Shown: piece by piece, positions 1 to 9,722 of the stretch
Position numbering within the stretch: position 1 is the first letter of the stretch
How the letters are laid out: each line of letters begins with the position of its first letter
Assembly (NCBI GenBank): GCA_026419335.1
Contig: JANZZP010000041.1
Coordinates: 57,578 to 121,577 of the forward strand
Length of the DNA: 64,000 bases
Origin: Elusimicrobiales bacterium
GTDB taxonomy: Bacteria; Elusimicrobiota; Elusimicrobia; Elusimicrobiales; UBA9959
Direction of reading: 5' to 3'
Made by a program: the position numbers and the translations under genes
Notes under the pieces: model-generated
The model's input: the letters and a program-made list of their open reading frames with translations, nothing else
The model's database searches: none
What the model was told of the DNA's origin: nothing

Positions 1-1
1 G

Positions 2-469
2 ATAACATCAAAAATACAATATGTAATAAATTGGGCAAGAAAATTTTCATTTTTTAACTATCCTTTCGTAACTGCATGTTGCGGTATGGAATTTATGAGT
101 ACTTTTGCTTCTACATACGACATTGCAAGATTTGGAGCTGAATTTCCAAGGTTTTCTCCAAGACAAGCAGATGTGTTGTTTGTTGTAGGTACAGTTAACC
201 AAAAAATTGCTCCAGTGTTAAAAAGAGTATATGAGCAAATGATGGAACCAAAATGGGTTGTATCGTTTGGAGTATGTGCAACAAGTGGTGGATTTTATCA
301 AAATTATGCTGTGGTAGAAGGGATAGATAAAATAATTCCGGTAGATGTATATATACCTGGATGCCCTCCAAGACCACAGGCTATCTTGGATGCTTTAATA
401 AAACTACAAGAAAAAGTACAAAAGGAAAAAACTATATTTATTCAATTTAAGAAAAAATATGAAAAATGA
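2..469 (+). CDS. nuoB: NADH-quinone oxidoreductase subunit B (5' truncated by window edge)
   Basis: NuoB carries cluster N2, the last iron-sulphur centre before quinone, at the junction of the peripheral and membrane arms of complex I. The reading frame is open from base 2, well before the first internal ATG at 86, so the gene starts outside the window. The tandem Cys pair typical of N2 (TACCGMEFM) lies at 77-82, before that ATG, which shows an ATG-86 start would lose essential ligands. The other ligands are the Cys in GVCATSGG (275-277) and in PGCPP (362-364). All expected Cys are present. nuoC starts inside its end with an 11-base overlap. nuoA would be expected immediately upstream, off-window. 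Confidence 0.97.
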   Translation: MTSKIQYVINWARKFSFFNYPFVTACCGMEFMSTFASTYDIARFGAEFPRFSPRQADVLFVVGTVNQKIAPVLKRVYEQMMEPKWVVSFGVCATSGGFYQNYAVVEGIDKIIPVDVYIPGCPPRPQAILDALIKLQEKVQKEKTIFIQFKKKYEK

Positions 470-971
470 AATTTTAGAAAATTTTAAAAACACATTTACT
501 CATTCAATTAAAAAGGTTTTATTTGTACACGAAATAGATGTGATTTATATTGATTTTAAATCCATAAAAGAAATTTTATCTTATTTGAAGCAAAATGGAT
601 TTGAATTTTTAATAGATTTATTTGCTATAGATTATTTAAAATACCCTCAACGAGATCTAAGTGAAAGATTTGAAATAGTGTACAATTTATATTCTCTCCA
701 ATATAACAAGAGAATTATTATTAAAGTTCCAATAAGCGAAAACAATCCTGAAATTGAATCAGTTACAGATATATTTGATGCTGCTAATTGGTATGAAAGG
801 GAAGTGTATGATATGTATGGTATAAGATTTATAGGACATCCAAATTTAAAAAGAATTTTAATGTATGAAGAATTTGAAGGATATCCACTTAGAAAAGATT
901 ATCCATTTAATAAAAAACAACCAAGAATTTCTATGAAAGAGGTTGAAAGTGAATATAAAACAACGAATTGA
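459..971 (+). CDS. nuoC: NADH-quinone oxidoreductase subunit C
   Basis: This is the 30-kDa subunit of the hydrophilic arm of complex I, which has no cofactor and supports NuoD and NuoB. The 170-residue protein carries the family signature near its C-terminus: an [10 protein letters not shown] stretch followed by [10 protein letters not shown] and GYPLRKDYP. It is a stand-alone NuoC, not the NuoCD fusion of enterobacteria. The ATG at 459 overlaps the nuoB stop region and has no clear Shine-Dalgarno, consistent with translational coupling. Its tail overlaps the start of nuoD by about 20-30 bases. Confidence 0.96.
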   Translation: MKNEILENFKNTFTHSIKKVLFVHEIDVIYIDFKSIKEILSYLKQNGFEFLIDLFAIDYLKYPQRDLSERFEIVYNLYSLQYNKRIIIKVPISENNPEIESVTDIFDAANWYEREVYDMYGIRFIGHPNLKRILMYEEFEGYPLRKDYPFNKKQPRISMKEVESEYKTTN

Positions 972-2172
972 ACATATTGTTGGAAAAGAAAGAATAGAGT
1001 CATTTGAAAATGATACTATTATAATAAATATGGGACCATCACATCCTGCTATGCATGGAATTGTAAGAATAATACTTAAACTAGATGGTGAAAAAGTAAT
1101 AGATAGTGATGTTGAAATAGGATATTTACATAGGGGATTTGAAAAAACATGTGAAATAATGAATTATAACCAAATAATTCCATATACGGATAGATTAAAT
1201 TATGTATCTCCTTTTATAAATGAAGTTGGTTTTGTTATGGCTGTTGAAAAAATGATAGGAGTTGAAGTCCCAGAAAGGGCAAAATATATACGTGTAATTA
1301 TGAGTGAAATAGCAAGAATAACAGATCACCTAACATGTATAGCAGCAAACGCAATGGAATTAGGAGCATTTACGCCTTATTTTTATCTTATTAACTCAAG
1401 GGAACTTTTATATCAAGCTGGAGATATAATAAGTGGTGGCAGAGTAACACCAAATTATTTCAGAGTTGGTGGAGTAAGTTATGATATTAATTCGAATTTT
1501 ATTGAATTTACAGAAAATTCTTTAAAAAAACTTGAAGAAAATCTTTCAGATACAAAAAAATTGTTAGAAAGAAATCGAATTTTTTATGATAGATTAAGAG
1601 GAACAGGTAAAATATCAAAAGAAAAAGCAATCTCTTATGGATTTACTGGACCTATGTTGAGAGCTTGTGGTGTAGATTATGATGTGAGGAAATATCATCC
1701 ATACCTTGTATATGATAGATTTGACTTTGAAATCCCAGTTTGTGATGGATGTGATAATTATTCAAGATATTTAGTAAGAATAGAGGAAATATATCAAAGT
1801 ATATCCATAATTAGACAAGCATTTAAACAACTACCAGATGGACCAATTGATGTTGATAATTATGCAGTGAGAATTCCACCTAAAAATGAAGTATATAATT
1901 CTATAGAAGGATTAATATCTCATTTTAAGTTAACATTTGAAGGACCAAAAACACCAAAAGGTGAAATATACTTTGCAGTTGAAGGAGCAAATGGAGAACT
2001 TGGATATTATATAGTGAGTGATGGAACTCATAAACCTTGGAGAGTAAGGTTAAGACCACCTTGTTTTCCAATAACATCAGCATTGTCAGAAATGATAAAA
2101 GGCGGGTATGTGGCTGATATAATTGCAACTTTTGGACAAATAAACATGATAGGTGGAGAATTGGAAAGATGA
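949..2172 (+). CDS. nuoD: NADH-quinone oxidoreductase subunit D
   Basis: This is the 49-kDa subunit, related to [NiFe]-hydrogenase large subunits, which forms the quinone pocket with NuoB. It has the N-terminal MGPSHPAMHG motif, the GYLHRGFEK stretch and a C-terminal end in Arg (GGELER), as usual for the family. The start is a choice: a TTG at 943 directly touches the AGAGG Shine-Dalgarno (938-942), whereas the GTG at 949 sits six bases after it. I therefore prefer 949 (407 residues). The 943 start would add two residues. The nickel-binding CxxC pairs of hydrogenases are absent, as expected in complex I. The stop overlaps nuoE as ATGA. Confidence 0.95.
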   Translation: MNIKQRIEHIVGKERIESFENDTIIINMGPSHPAMHGIVRIILKLDGEKVIDSDVEIGYLHRGFEKTCEIMNYNQIIPYTDRLNYVSPFINEVGFVMAVEKMIGVEVPERAKYIRVIMSEIARITDHLTCIAANAMELGAFTPYFYLINSRELLYQAGDIISGGRVTPNYFRVGGVSYDINSNFIEFTENSLKKLEENLSDTKKLLERNRIFYDRLRGTGKISKEKAISYGFTGPMLRACGVDYDVRKYHPYLVYDRFDFEIPVCDGCDNYSRYLVRIEEIYQSISIIRQAFKQLPDGPIDVDNYAVRIPPKNEVYNSIEGLISHFKLTFEGPKTPKGEIYFAVEGANGELGYYIVSDGTHKPWRVRLRPPCFPITSALSEMIKGGYVADIIATFGQINMIGGELER

Positions 2173-2648
2173 ATAAAAACATTCTTGAAAAAATATTTGA
2201 AATACTTAAAAAATATGAAAAGAAAGAATCAGCAATTATTGAAATTTTACATTTTGTTCAAAAAGAAAAAAGATTTATATCAGACGATGATTTGGATAAT
2301 ATAAGTAAAATAACAGGAATCCCTTACTCTCAACTTAAATCTGTAAAAACCTTTTATACAATGTTTAGCAAAAACAAAATTGGAAAATATCATATTCAAA
2401 TTTGTAAAAATATATCTTGTTATATGAAAGGAAGTCAAAATATAAAAAGACATATAGAAGATAAATTAAAAATCAAAGAAGGAGAAGTATCTAACGATGG
2501 ACTTTGGAGTATTGAAATGGTTGAGTGTCTTGCTTCTTGTGGTACTGCTCCAGTAATTATGATAAATGAAACATATTATGAAAACATAGATGAAGAAAAA
2601 ATAAACAAATTAATAGAAGAAATAAAAAAGAAGGAAGAAACAAAATGA
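2169..2648 (+). CDS. nuoE: NADH-quinone oxidoreductase subunit E (24 kDa, 2Fe-2S)
   Basis: This is the thioredoxin-like 2Fe-2S subunit of the NADH dehydrogenase module, carrying cluster N1a. The 159-residue protein has four-helix N-terminal sequence, then a thioredoxin fold with the ligands in the usual C-x4-C and C-x3-C arrangement: Cys79, Cys84, Cys120 and Cys124. Its presence with nuoF and nuoG shows that this complex I accepts electrons from NADH rather than being the 11-subunit form that uses ferredoxin or F420. It overlaps nuoD by four bases (ATGA) and nuoF by four bases. Confidence 0.96.
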   Translation: MNKNILEKIFEILKKYEKKESAIIEILHFVQKEKRFISDDDLDNISKITGIPYSQLKSVKTFYTMFSKNKIGKYHIQICKNISCYMKGSQNIKRHIEDKLKIKEGEVSNDGLWSIEMVECLASCGTAPVIMINETYYENIDEEKINKLIEEIKKKEETK

Positions 2649-3892
2649 AAATAATTTTAGATAAAGATTCATTTGATGTAAATACATATATTACAAACGG
2701 TGGATATAATGGATTAAAAAAGACTTTGACTAAAACTCCAGAGGAAATAATAAACGAAATAAAAAAATCAGGATTACGTGGCAGAGGCGGAGCTGGATTT
2801 CCTACAGGTCTTAAATGGTCATTTATACCTAAAGAAAAAATACAAAAGTATGTAGTTTGTAATGCTGATGAGGGAGAACCAGGAACATTTAAAGATAGAG
2901 AAATTATTCATAAAAATCCTCATTCAATCATAGAAGGTATGATTATTGCGGGTTATGCTATAGGTGCAACAAAAGGATATATATATATAAGAGGTGAATT
3001 TGCTAGAGAAGTAAGAATTTTAGAAAAAACAATTTATGAAGCACAAAAACTTGGTTTTTTAGGAAATAATATTTTAAAATCTAATTTTGATTTCAATATT
3101 ACAATAATAAGAGGAGCTGGAGCATATATATGTGGTGAGGAAACAGCTCTTCTAGAGTCAATAGAAGGCAAGCAAGGAAAACCAAGAATAAAACCTCCAT
3201 TTCCAGCAAATAAGGGTTTATTTGGTTGTCCTACTATAATTAACAACGTTGAAACACTGGCAACTGTACCATATATTATACTTATGGGGGGAGATAAATA
3301 TGCAAATATTGGAACATCAAAAAGTGCAGGTACAAAATTATTTTCAGTAAGTGGTCCTGTTAAAAAACCTGGAGTATATGAAATTGAACTTGGGACACCT
3401 TTTAGAAAATTCTTTGAAGAAGATATCGGAGGAATGAGAGAAGGAGAAGAACTCAAAGCAGTTATAGTTGGAGGAACTTCAGTTCCAGTATTAACCGCAG
3501 ATGAAGCAATGAAAGTAAATTTAGATTATGAATCATTAGCTCAACAAGGAACAATGCTTGGCTCTGGAGGAATGATTATAATATCAAAATCACAGTGCAT
3601 GGTAGATCTTTTAGAAGTAATAGTTGGTTTTTATCATCATGAATCATGTGGACAATGTAGCCCATGTAGAGAGGGAAGTGGATGGCTTAACACTATAATA
3701 AAAAAGATAAAAAGTGCAAAAGCTAATTTAAAAGATATAGAACTTTCTCTAGAAGTAGCTAACAATATGATAGGCAAAACGATTTGTACCTTTTCAGATG
3801 CTTTAGCTATGCCTGTAATTAGTTTTATAAATAAATTTAGAATCGAGTTTGAAGAACATATAAAAGGTAATTGTAAGATATGTCAGAAATAA
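2645..3892 (+). CDS. nuoF: NADH-quinone oxidoreductase subunit F (51 kDa, FMN/NADH site)
   Basis: This subunit binds NADH and FMN and carries cluster N3, so it is the entry point for electrons. The Gly-rich nucleotide motif GLRGRGGAGFPTGLKW is at residues 43-58, and the second conserved stretch NADEGEPGTFKDR follows at about 73-85. The N3 ligands are Cys335, Cys338 and Cys341 (SCGQCSPC) and Cys381 (TICTF). The length of 415 residues is normal. The end overlaps nuoG by 13 bases. The protein lacks the extra N-terminal thioredoxin and C-terminal ferredoxin domains of bifurcating hydrogenase HydB-type homologues, which supports the complex I assignment. Confidence 0.97.
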   Translation: MKIILDKDSFDVNTYITNGGYNGLKKTLTKTPEEIINEIKKSGLRGRGGAGFPTGLKWSFIPKEKIQKYVVCNADEGEPGTFKDREIIHKNPHSIIEGMIIAGYAIGATKGYIYIRGEFAREVRILEKTIYEAQKLGFLGNNILKSNFDFNITIIRGAGAYICGEETALLESIEGKQGKPRIKPPFPANKGLFGCPTIINNVETLATVPYIILMGGDKYANIGTSKSAGTKLFSVSGPVKKPGVYEIELGTPFRKFFEEDIGGMREGEELKAVIVGGTSVPVLTADEAMKVNLDYESLAQQGTMLGSGGMIIISKSQCMVDLLEVIVGFYHHESCGQCSPCREGSGWLNTIIKKIKSAKANLKDIELSLEVANNMIGKTICTFSDALAMPVISFINKFRIEFEEHIKGNCKICQK

Positions 3893-5337
3893 AATTGATA
3901 ATAAATGGGAAAAAAGTGACTGCTAAAGAAGGAGAAACAATTATTGAAGTTGCTCAAAGAAACTCAATATATATACCAAGATACTGTTATCATCCAGCAT
4001 TATCCATTGCTGGTAATTGTAGAATGTGTCTAGTTGAAATTGAAAAAAATCCAAAGCTTCAAATTGCATGCGCTACTCAAGTATCAGAAGGAATGATTGT
4101 TTATACCGACTCTGAAAAAGTAAAAAAAGCTAGAAAAGATGTTTTAGAATTTCTATTAATTAATCATCCACTTGATTGTCCTATCTGTGATCAGGTGGGG
4201 GAATGTGATTTACAAGAATACTATATGAATTACGGACTTAGAAAAAGTAGAATAGACTATAATGATAAGTTAAAAAAACAAAAAAGAAGAGACCTTGGAA
4301 AAATTATACTTGATAATGAGAGGTGTATACTTTGTACAAGATGCGTTAGATTTTTACAAGAAATAACTAAAACAAATGAACTTTTCATAAATTCAAGAGG
4401 AGACCTATCTTTTATAGATATAAAACCAAATACTACACTTAATAACGATTATTCACTTAATATCGTCGACTTATGTCCCGTGGGAGCTTTGACTTCAAAA
4501 GATTTTAGATTTAAAAAGAGGGTTTATTTTCTAAAAACGGTTAATTCAATATGTACCTCATGTGCGACTGGATGTAAAATTAAAATTCAGTTTGATGAAA
4601 AAGAAAATAAAATATATAGAATTCTTCCTGAACCAAATATATATACTAATACATGGATTTGTGATAAAGGGAGAATTTCATATCAAAATATATATGTAAA
4701 TCCTGCTAGGTACAAATTATCATTTAAAGAAATAGAAATAAAAGATGTTTTTTTAAAATATGCAAATCTTTTTTCAAATCTTATTGATTTAAAAAAAGAA
4801 GTTTGTATAATTTTATCTAATTATTTATCATTAGAAGACAATTTTGCCCTATATTATTTAGGCACAAATCTATTTGAAACTAAAAATATAAAATTTCTTA
4901 AAACAACTGCTAGGAAAATAAAAGATTCTATTTTAATAAATACAGATCCTACTCCAAATTCATATGGAATAGAAAAATTAGCAGAAAAATATAATTTATC
5001 TGAATTTAAAAACAATTGTGCAGATTTGTTTATAGGATTTGAAAAAGATATCAAAGATCTAAAAATACCTCCTGATAAAGCAATACTAATATCATATAAT
5101 GATACAGTTGAATATCCAAATTTAATTGCAATACCTACATACTTTGAAAATGAAGGTAGTTTTATAAACTGGCAAGGATATTTAAGGGAAACTAAAATAT
5201 CAGTTAAATCTGTAGATAAAGTAGATTTATATTCCTTTATTAAAAAAATTATGAGTTTATTATCTATATATGTTGAAGATAAAACTAATTTGAAAAATAA
5301 CTTCAAAAAATATTTTAACTTTAAATTAGAGGAATAG
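3880..5337 (+). CDS. nuoG: NADH-quinone oxidoreductase subunit G, short form
   Basis: This is the 75-kDa-type subunit that wires electrons from NuoF/NuoE towards NuoI. The N-terminal half is complete: a 2Fe-2S ferredoxin domain (Cys36, 47, 50, 64), a His-ligated cluster (His96, Cys100, 103, 109), the N4 motif (Cys149, 152, 155, 199) and an N7-like CxxCxxxC set (Cys225, 228, 232, with Cys261 as likely fourth ligand). The molybdopterin-oxidoreductase-like C-terminal part is only about 220 residues, so the protein (485) is much shorter than common NuoG (about 700-900). No frameshift remnant is seen; nuoH starts at the very next base. It is probably a real short form rather than a broken gene. 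Confidence 0.94.
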   Translation: MSEIKLIINGKKVTAKEGETIIEVAQRNSIYIPRYCYHPALSIAGNCRMCLVEIEKNPKLQIACATQVSEGMIVYTDSEKVKKARKDVLEFLLINHPLDCPICDQVGECDLQEYYMNYGLRKSRIDYNDKLKKQKRRDLGKIILDNERCILCTRCVRFLQEITKTNELFINSRGDLSFIDIKPNTTLNNDYSLNIVDLCPVGALTSKDFRFKKRVYFLKTVNSICTSCATGCKIKIQFDEKENKIYRILPEPNIYTNTWICDKGRISYQNIYVNPARYKLSFKEIEIKDVFLKYANLFSNLIDLKKEVCIILSNYLSLEDNFALYYLGTNLFETKNIKFLKTTARKIKDSILINTDPTPNSYGIEKLAEKYNLSEFKNNCADLFIGFEKDIKDLKIPPDKAILISYNDTVEYPNLIAIPTYFENEGSFINWQGYLRETKISVKSVDKVDLYSFIKKIMSLLSIYVEDKTNLKNNFKKYFNFKLEE

Positions 5338-6498
5338 ATGACAGGATTTGAAGATGCTATAAAAGTATTAGTAATGAAAAAAATGAAAATAGATATAGTA
5401 ATAATATATTTCTTAGAAAACTATAAGCATTTTATTGAATTTTTAATTAAAATGATTGTTTTATATGGTGCTATTTTTTCATTTTCAGGAATTCTAACTC
5501 TTTTAGAAAGGAAATTGAGTGCTCTTATACAAGATAGAGTTGGGCCGGAAAGAGCAAATATATGGAAATTTACCTTCTGGGGGCTTTTCCACCCACTTGC
5601 CGATGGAATCAAATTAATAATGAAAGAAGATTTTATACCTAAACGAGCAAATAAAATCATTTTCACATTAGCTCCTATAATTACTGTTTTTTCAGTTCTT
5701 ATAGTTTTTATCTTTCTTCCATTTGGAAATCACATTGAATTAGGTGGTTATAAAATGAAACTTGTATTAATAGAAACAAACATAGCACTATTTTTCATAA
5801 TTGCACTATCTTCACTTGCTATATATGGAATTTTTATAGGAGGAATTTTCTCCGCAAATTCATGGGGAGTTATCGGTTCGATGAGAGCAATAGCGCAAAT
5901 GATATCATATGAAGTAATAACTTTAATATCATTATTACCTATCATATTGATATACACTCCATCAACATTACATGATTTAATTGAAAAACAATCACAAATG
6001 ATTTTGGGAATTTTACCAAAATGGGGAATAATTCTTCAACCATTTGCTTTCATATTTTTCTTTACAGCTGCTTTATGTGAAAACAAAAGAGCTCCATTTG
6101 ATGTAGTAGAAGGAGAAAGTGAAATTATAGGTTACTTTACTGAATATAGTTCCATGAGATTTGGAGCATTTATGTTTGCTGAATATATTGAGATAGTATT
6201 TTTTTCTATGCTTATCACAATTTTCTTTCTTGGTGGCTGGCATATTCCATTTTTATATGAATATGGTTTTAAAATATCAAACTATATATTGGATATAAAC
6301 AAACAACTAATATATATTTTTGAAATGTTAGCTTTTGCCGCTAAAGTTTTTATTATATCTATTTTAATAATATTTACAAGATGGACATTGCCACGTTTTA
6401 GATTTGATCAAATAATTAAACTATCTTGGAAATATATTCTTCCTTTATCAATTATTAATATTTTATTTACTTCTATATTTGTAAAGGTAATTAAATGA
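5338..6498 (+). CDS. nuoH: NADH-quinone oxidoreductase subunit H
   Basis: This membrane subunit forms the quinone-chamber roof and links the peripheral arm to the proton pumps. It has about eight or nine hydrophobic helices. Family signatures are present: LERKLSALIQDRVGPERA near residues 57-74, and CENKRAPFDVVEGESE followed by FTEYSSMRFGAFMFAEY. The 386-residue length includes about 35 extra N-terminal residues before the first helix. The ATG lies directly after the nuoG stop, with an AGAGG ribosome-binding site inside the nuoG tail. It overlaps nuoI by four bases. Confidence 0.97.
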   Translation: MTGFEDAIKVLVMKKMKIDIVIIYFLENYKHFIEFLIKMIVLYGAIFSFSGILTLLERKLSALIQDRVGPERANIWKFTFWGLFHPLADGIKLIMKEDFIPKRANKIIFTLAPIITVFSVLIVFIFLPFGNHIELGGYKMKLVLIETNIALFFIIALSSLAIYGIFIGGIFSANSWGVIGSMRAIAQMISYEVITLISLLPIILIYTPSTLHDLIEKQSQMILGILPKWGIILQPFAFIFFFTAALCENKRAPFDVVEGESEIIGYFTEYSSMRFGAFMFAEYIEIVFFSMLITIFFLGGWHIPFLYEYGFKISNYILDINKQLIYIFEMLAFAAKVFIISILIIFTRWTLPRFRFDQIIKLSWKYILPLSIINILFTSIFVKVIK

Positions 6499-7073
6499 TA
6501 AGGACTAAACATATAAAGATAAAAGAATTAAATATTATTGAAAAAATTTATATTTTAGAAATAATAAAAGGGTACATAGTAACATTTAGACATTTTATTT
6601 CAAACCTATTTAAACAAATAACTGGCAAAAAAATCGTAACAATAAGATACCCTGAGGAAAAAATACCAGTTTTAGGTATTGCAAAAATAAAATCAACACA
6701 TAGAATAAAACTAAGATTAGATGGTACTCCTAAATGTGTAGCATGCATGCTTTGTTCTACTATATGTCCTGCAAAATGTATTTATATAGAAGCTTACGAA
6801 ACAGATTTAATAGTAGAAAAGGCACCTAAAACATTTAATATAGACCTATCTAGATGTGTAATGTGCGGCTTATGCGTTGAAGCATGCCCAGAAGATGCAA
6901 TAACAATGGATAGTGGTAGTTTTGAAGGAGGAACATATAACAGATTTTTAAGTAAATCTTTAGGTGGTTTATATTATACTAAAAAAGAACTTTTCATAAA
7001 TTTAGAACATGAAAAAATTTCAAATTTAGGAGCTTCAAATTCTCTAATATTTAAAAGAGGTAATGATGAATGA
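6495..7073 (+). CDS. nuoI: NADH-quinone oxidoreductase subunit I (two 4Fe-4S)
   Basis: This is the 8Fe ferredoxin-like subunit carrying N6a and N6b between NuoG and NuoB. There are two classical 4Fe-4S motifs: Cys81, 84, 87, 91 (CVACMLCSTIC) and Cys121, 124, 127, 131 (CVMCGLCVEAC). A hydrophobic N-terminal helix at about residues 15-40 anchors it against the membrane arm. The length of 192 residues is slightly more than the usual 160-180, mostly at the C-terminus. It is translationally coupled to nuoH (ATGA) and overlaps the start of nuoJ. Confidence 0.97.
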   Translation: MIRTKHIKIKELNIIEKIYILEIIKGYIVTFRHFISNLFKQITGKKIVTIRYPEEKIPVLGIAKIKSTHRIKLRLDGTPKCVACMLCSTICPAKCIYIEAYETDLIVEKAPKTFNIDLSRCVMCGLCVEACPEDAITMDSGSFEGGTYNRFLSKSLGGLYYTKKELFINLEHEKISNLGASNSLIFKRGNDE

Positions 7074-7548
7074 CCTAACAGTGACGTTGATACTGCTAAT
7101 TATTTTACTAATTCAAATAGTAATTTTGTTTAATAAAAATGCAATGATAATAACAATACTTGCATTTAGTGTATTTTTACTTTCTTCTTTAACTTTTGCT
7201 TTGATGGGATTTAAATTCTTAGCTGTTCTATATTTAATAATATATGCAGGAGCAGTTGTAGTATTATTTTTGATTTCAATTAAAATTATTGAACCGCAGA
7301 ATTATGAAAAAAAAGATAAAATCCTAAATAAATTGTTTCCATTTATAGTTTCAATAATTTTTTCAACAGTTATTCTTATACTTTTTATTAAAACAGAAAA
7401 AAATAAAACTATTATTCAAGAAAATATAAATCATTTAATGCTTACAGATATAATGTTTAATAAAAATTTTATTATAGTAGAACTTATGTCATTAATATTA
7501 ATAACAGCAATAATCGGCACTATCAATTATTTAAAAAAGGAGCAATAA
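7066..7548 (+). CDS. nuoJ: NADH-quinone oxidoreductase subunit J
   Basis: This small membrane subunit lies between NuoH and the antiporter-like subunits. It has five predicted helices. The conserved pi-bulge helix is recognisable as FLAVLYLIIYAGAVVVLFLISIKII written with Tyr and Gly-Ala in place (about residues 50-73). Two ATG codons are adjacent at 7063 and 7066; an AGAGG ribosome-binding site at 7055-7060 is better spaced for the second, so 7066 is used here, a difference of one residue. Overlap with nuoI is a few bases. Confidence 0.94.
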   Translation: MNDLTVTLILLIILLIQIVILFNKNAMIITILAFSVFLLSSLTFALMGFKFLAVLYLIIYAGAVVVLFLISIKIIEPQNYEKKDKILNKLFPFIVSIIFSTVILILFIKTEKNKTIIQENINHLMLTDIMFNKNFIIVELMSLILITAIIGTINYLKKEQ

Positions 7549-7550
7549 AA

Positions 7551-7853
7551 ATGGATTTTATTTATCTAATTTCTGCTGCAACGTTTTTTATATCTATAAT
7601 AAACTTTTTTAAAACATCAAATATACTTATTATGCTTATATCAATAGAACTTACGCTAAATTCATTAAATATAATTCTTATAAGAACAATATCAATAAAC
7701 AATTCTCCTGATACATTTATTTGGTTTATATCAATAATAACTATTGCAGCTGCTGAAGTAGGCATTGGACTTTCAATTTTAATTATAATATCAAAAAAAT
7801 ATAATGTTATAGATTCAGTTTCATTAAATAAAATAAAGGAGCTATTTAAATGA
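7551..7853 (+). CDS. nuoK: NADH-quinone oxidoreductase subunit K
   Basis: NuoK is a three-helix membrane subunit, homologous to MrpC, that carries Glu residues of the central proton channel. The 100-residue protein has three clear hydrophobic helices. The expected Glu residues are within membrane segments: one in LISIELTLNSLNI and one in TIAAAEVGIGLSI. A strong AAGGAG ribosome-binding site precedes the ATG. The stop overlaps nuoL as ATGA. Confidence 0.96.
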   Translation: MDFIYLISAATFFISIINFFKTSNILIMLISIELTLNSLNIILIRTISINNSPDTFIWFISIITIAAAEVGIGLSILIIISKKYNVIDSVSLNKIKELFK

Positions 7854-9721
7854 GTAATAACAGTATATATCTTACATTTATAATTTTATTTCCGCTTATA
7901 GGATTTTTTATAAACTTTCTTTTTTCAAGATTATTGAATAATAAAATATCATCCATTATAGCATCAACATCTGTTTTCTTATCTTTCCTATTTTCGTTTA
8001 TTTCTATAATTGATTTTAAAAAACAACAAGTTGACTTTATTTCACACACTATATTTTGGTGGATTAATCAAAATTTCTTAAAAATTCCTATAAGATTACA
8101 TCTTGATTCATTAACAAGTATTATGATACTTATAGTTACAGGAGTAAGTTTTTTAATTCATATTTATTCAATTTCTTATATGGAAAAAGATAAGGATTTA
8201 AAACGTTTTTTCTCATATCTTAACCTTTTTGTGTTTTTTATGCTGTTACTTGTGCTTTCAGATAATCTTATAATTACTTTTTTTGGATGGGAAGGAGTTG
8301 GACTTTGTTCATATCTTCTAATAGGATTCTGGTATGAAAACATAGAAAATTCAAAAGCAGCTAAAAAAGCATTTATAGTAAATAGGATTGGAGATGCTTT
8401 TTTTATAGCAGCAATTGCTATTTGTTATTTTTTGCTTTCAACTGCAGGCATTTATGAACTCTCATATGTAGAAATAAATAAAAATATATCTTATCTAATT
8501 AACTCTACAATTTTTGGAATCCCCGCAACTTTTATAATAACACTTTTTTTATTTTTAGCAGCATGTGGAAAATCAGCTCAATTTCCATTATACATTTGGC
8601 TACCAGATGCTATGGCTGGACCAACCCCTGTATCAGCATTAATTCATGCTGCAACTATGGTCACAGCAGGAATATATTTAATCTCGAGGTTATTTGTTTT
8701 ATATTATAATTCACCTCTAATTATGGATATAATTCTTTGGGTTTCTGCTTTTACTTCACTTATTTCAGCAGTAATTGCCTTAGGTCAAAGAGATATAAAA
8801 AAAATACTTGCTTATTCTACCATAAGCCAGCTCGGATACATGTTTATGGGAGTAGGTGTAGGTAATTATCAAGCTGGTATATTCCATCTTACTACTCACG
8901 CATTTTTTAAAGCATTATTATTTCTTTCAGCTGGTGCAATAATTCACTCTCTTGGAGGGGTTCAAGATATATTTAAGATGGGAGGATTAAAAAATAATTT
9001 AAAGAATCTATTTTATATAACACTAATAGGATTACTTGCAATAAGTGGATTCCCATATACCAGTGGGCACTATAGCAAAGATTTAATAATTGAAAGTATT
9101 TACATTTCAGGCAATAAAACAATATGGATTATTTCATTGATTACAGCGTTTCTAACTGCTTTTTACATGACAAGAATGTTTGTTTTTGTTTTCCTAAAAA
9201 AATCAACATCTCATTATAATATACATAAACCAGACAAAATTATGACAGTTCCACTTTATATCCTTGCAATATTTTCAATTATAACTGGTTATTTTAATCA
9301 TTTTTTTATCGAATTTTTAGATTCAAAAAGTATTTATCATTTTTATCTACCTTATACAATAAGGCATATTCCTGTTTTATTATCAATATTAGGAATAATA
9401 TTGTCATACAAATTATACATAAAAAACTCTACTCCTACCCTAGGAATTTTATCTAATATTGTATACAACAAATTCTATTTAGACGAAATATATGAAAAAT
9501 TGATAGTAAAACCTTTAAATAAATCTGCATATCTATTATTTAAATATATTGATAGAAAATTAATAGACGAATTAGTTGTAGAAGGAACTGGTTTTTTATT
9601 TTATTTTCTCTCAAAAAAGACATCTAAAATGGAGAACTCAAATATACATTATTATGTCTCTTATTTATTAATAGCAATTTCAAGTTTTATTATATACTTT
9701 TTTATGAAAGGAGCTAAATAA
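7850..9721 (+). CDS. nuoL: NADH-quinone oxidoreductase subunit L (distal proton pump)
   Basis: This is the largest antiporter-like subunit, at the distal end of the membrane arm, with a long lateral amphipathic helix. The 623-residue protein has the Mrp-antiporter core. Key channel residues are visible: Glu148 in GWEGVGLCSYLLIGFW and Lys241 in ACGKSAQFPLYIWLPDAM, with His266 in ALIHAATMVTAG. The long C-terminal part after about residue 470 matches the lateral helix and its final anchoring helix. It is translationally coupled to nuoK, and nuoM follows after a single base. Confidence 0.97.
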   Translation: MSNNSIYLTFIILFPLIGFFINFLFSRLLNNKISSIIASTSVFLSFLFSFISIIDFKKQQVDFISHTIFWWINQNFLKIPIRLHLDSLTSIMILIVTGVSFLIHIYSISYMEKDKDLKRFFSYLNLFVFFMLLLVLSDNLIITFFGWEGVGLCSYLLIGFWYENIENSKAAKKAFIVNRIGDAFFIAAIAICYFLLSTAGIYELSYVEINKNISYLINSTIFGIPATFIITLFLFLAACGKSAQFPLYIWLPDAMAGPTPVSALIHAATMVTAGIYLISRLFVLYYNSPLIMDIILWVSAFTSLISAVIALGQRDIKKILAYSTISQLGYMFMGVGVGNYQAGIFHLTTHAFFKALLFLSAGAIIHSLGGVQDIFKMGGLKNNLKNLFYITLIGLLAISGFPYTSGHYSKDLIIESIYISGNKTIWIISLITAFLTAFYMTRMFVFVFLKKSTSHYNIHKPDKIMTVPLYILAIFSIITGYFNHFFIEFLDSKSIYHFYLPYTIRHIPVLLSILGIILSYKLYIKNSTPTLGILSNIVYNKFYLDEIYEKLIVKPLNKSAYLLFKYIDRKLIDELVVEGTGFLFYFLSKKTSKMENSNIHYYVSYLLIAISSFIIYFFMKGAK

Positions 9722-9722
9722 T

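Noticed and set aside
86..469. nuoB starting at ATG 86
   Set aside because: The frame is open to the window edge and the essential Cys pair lies before this ATG.
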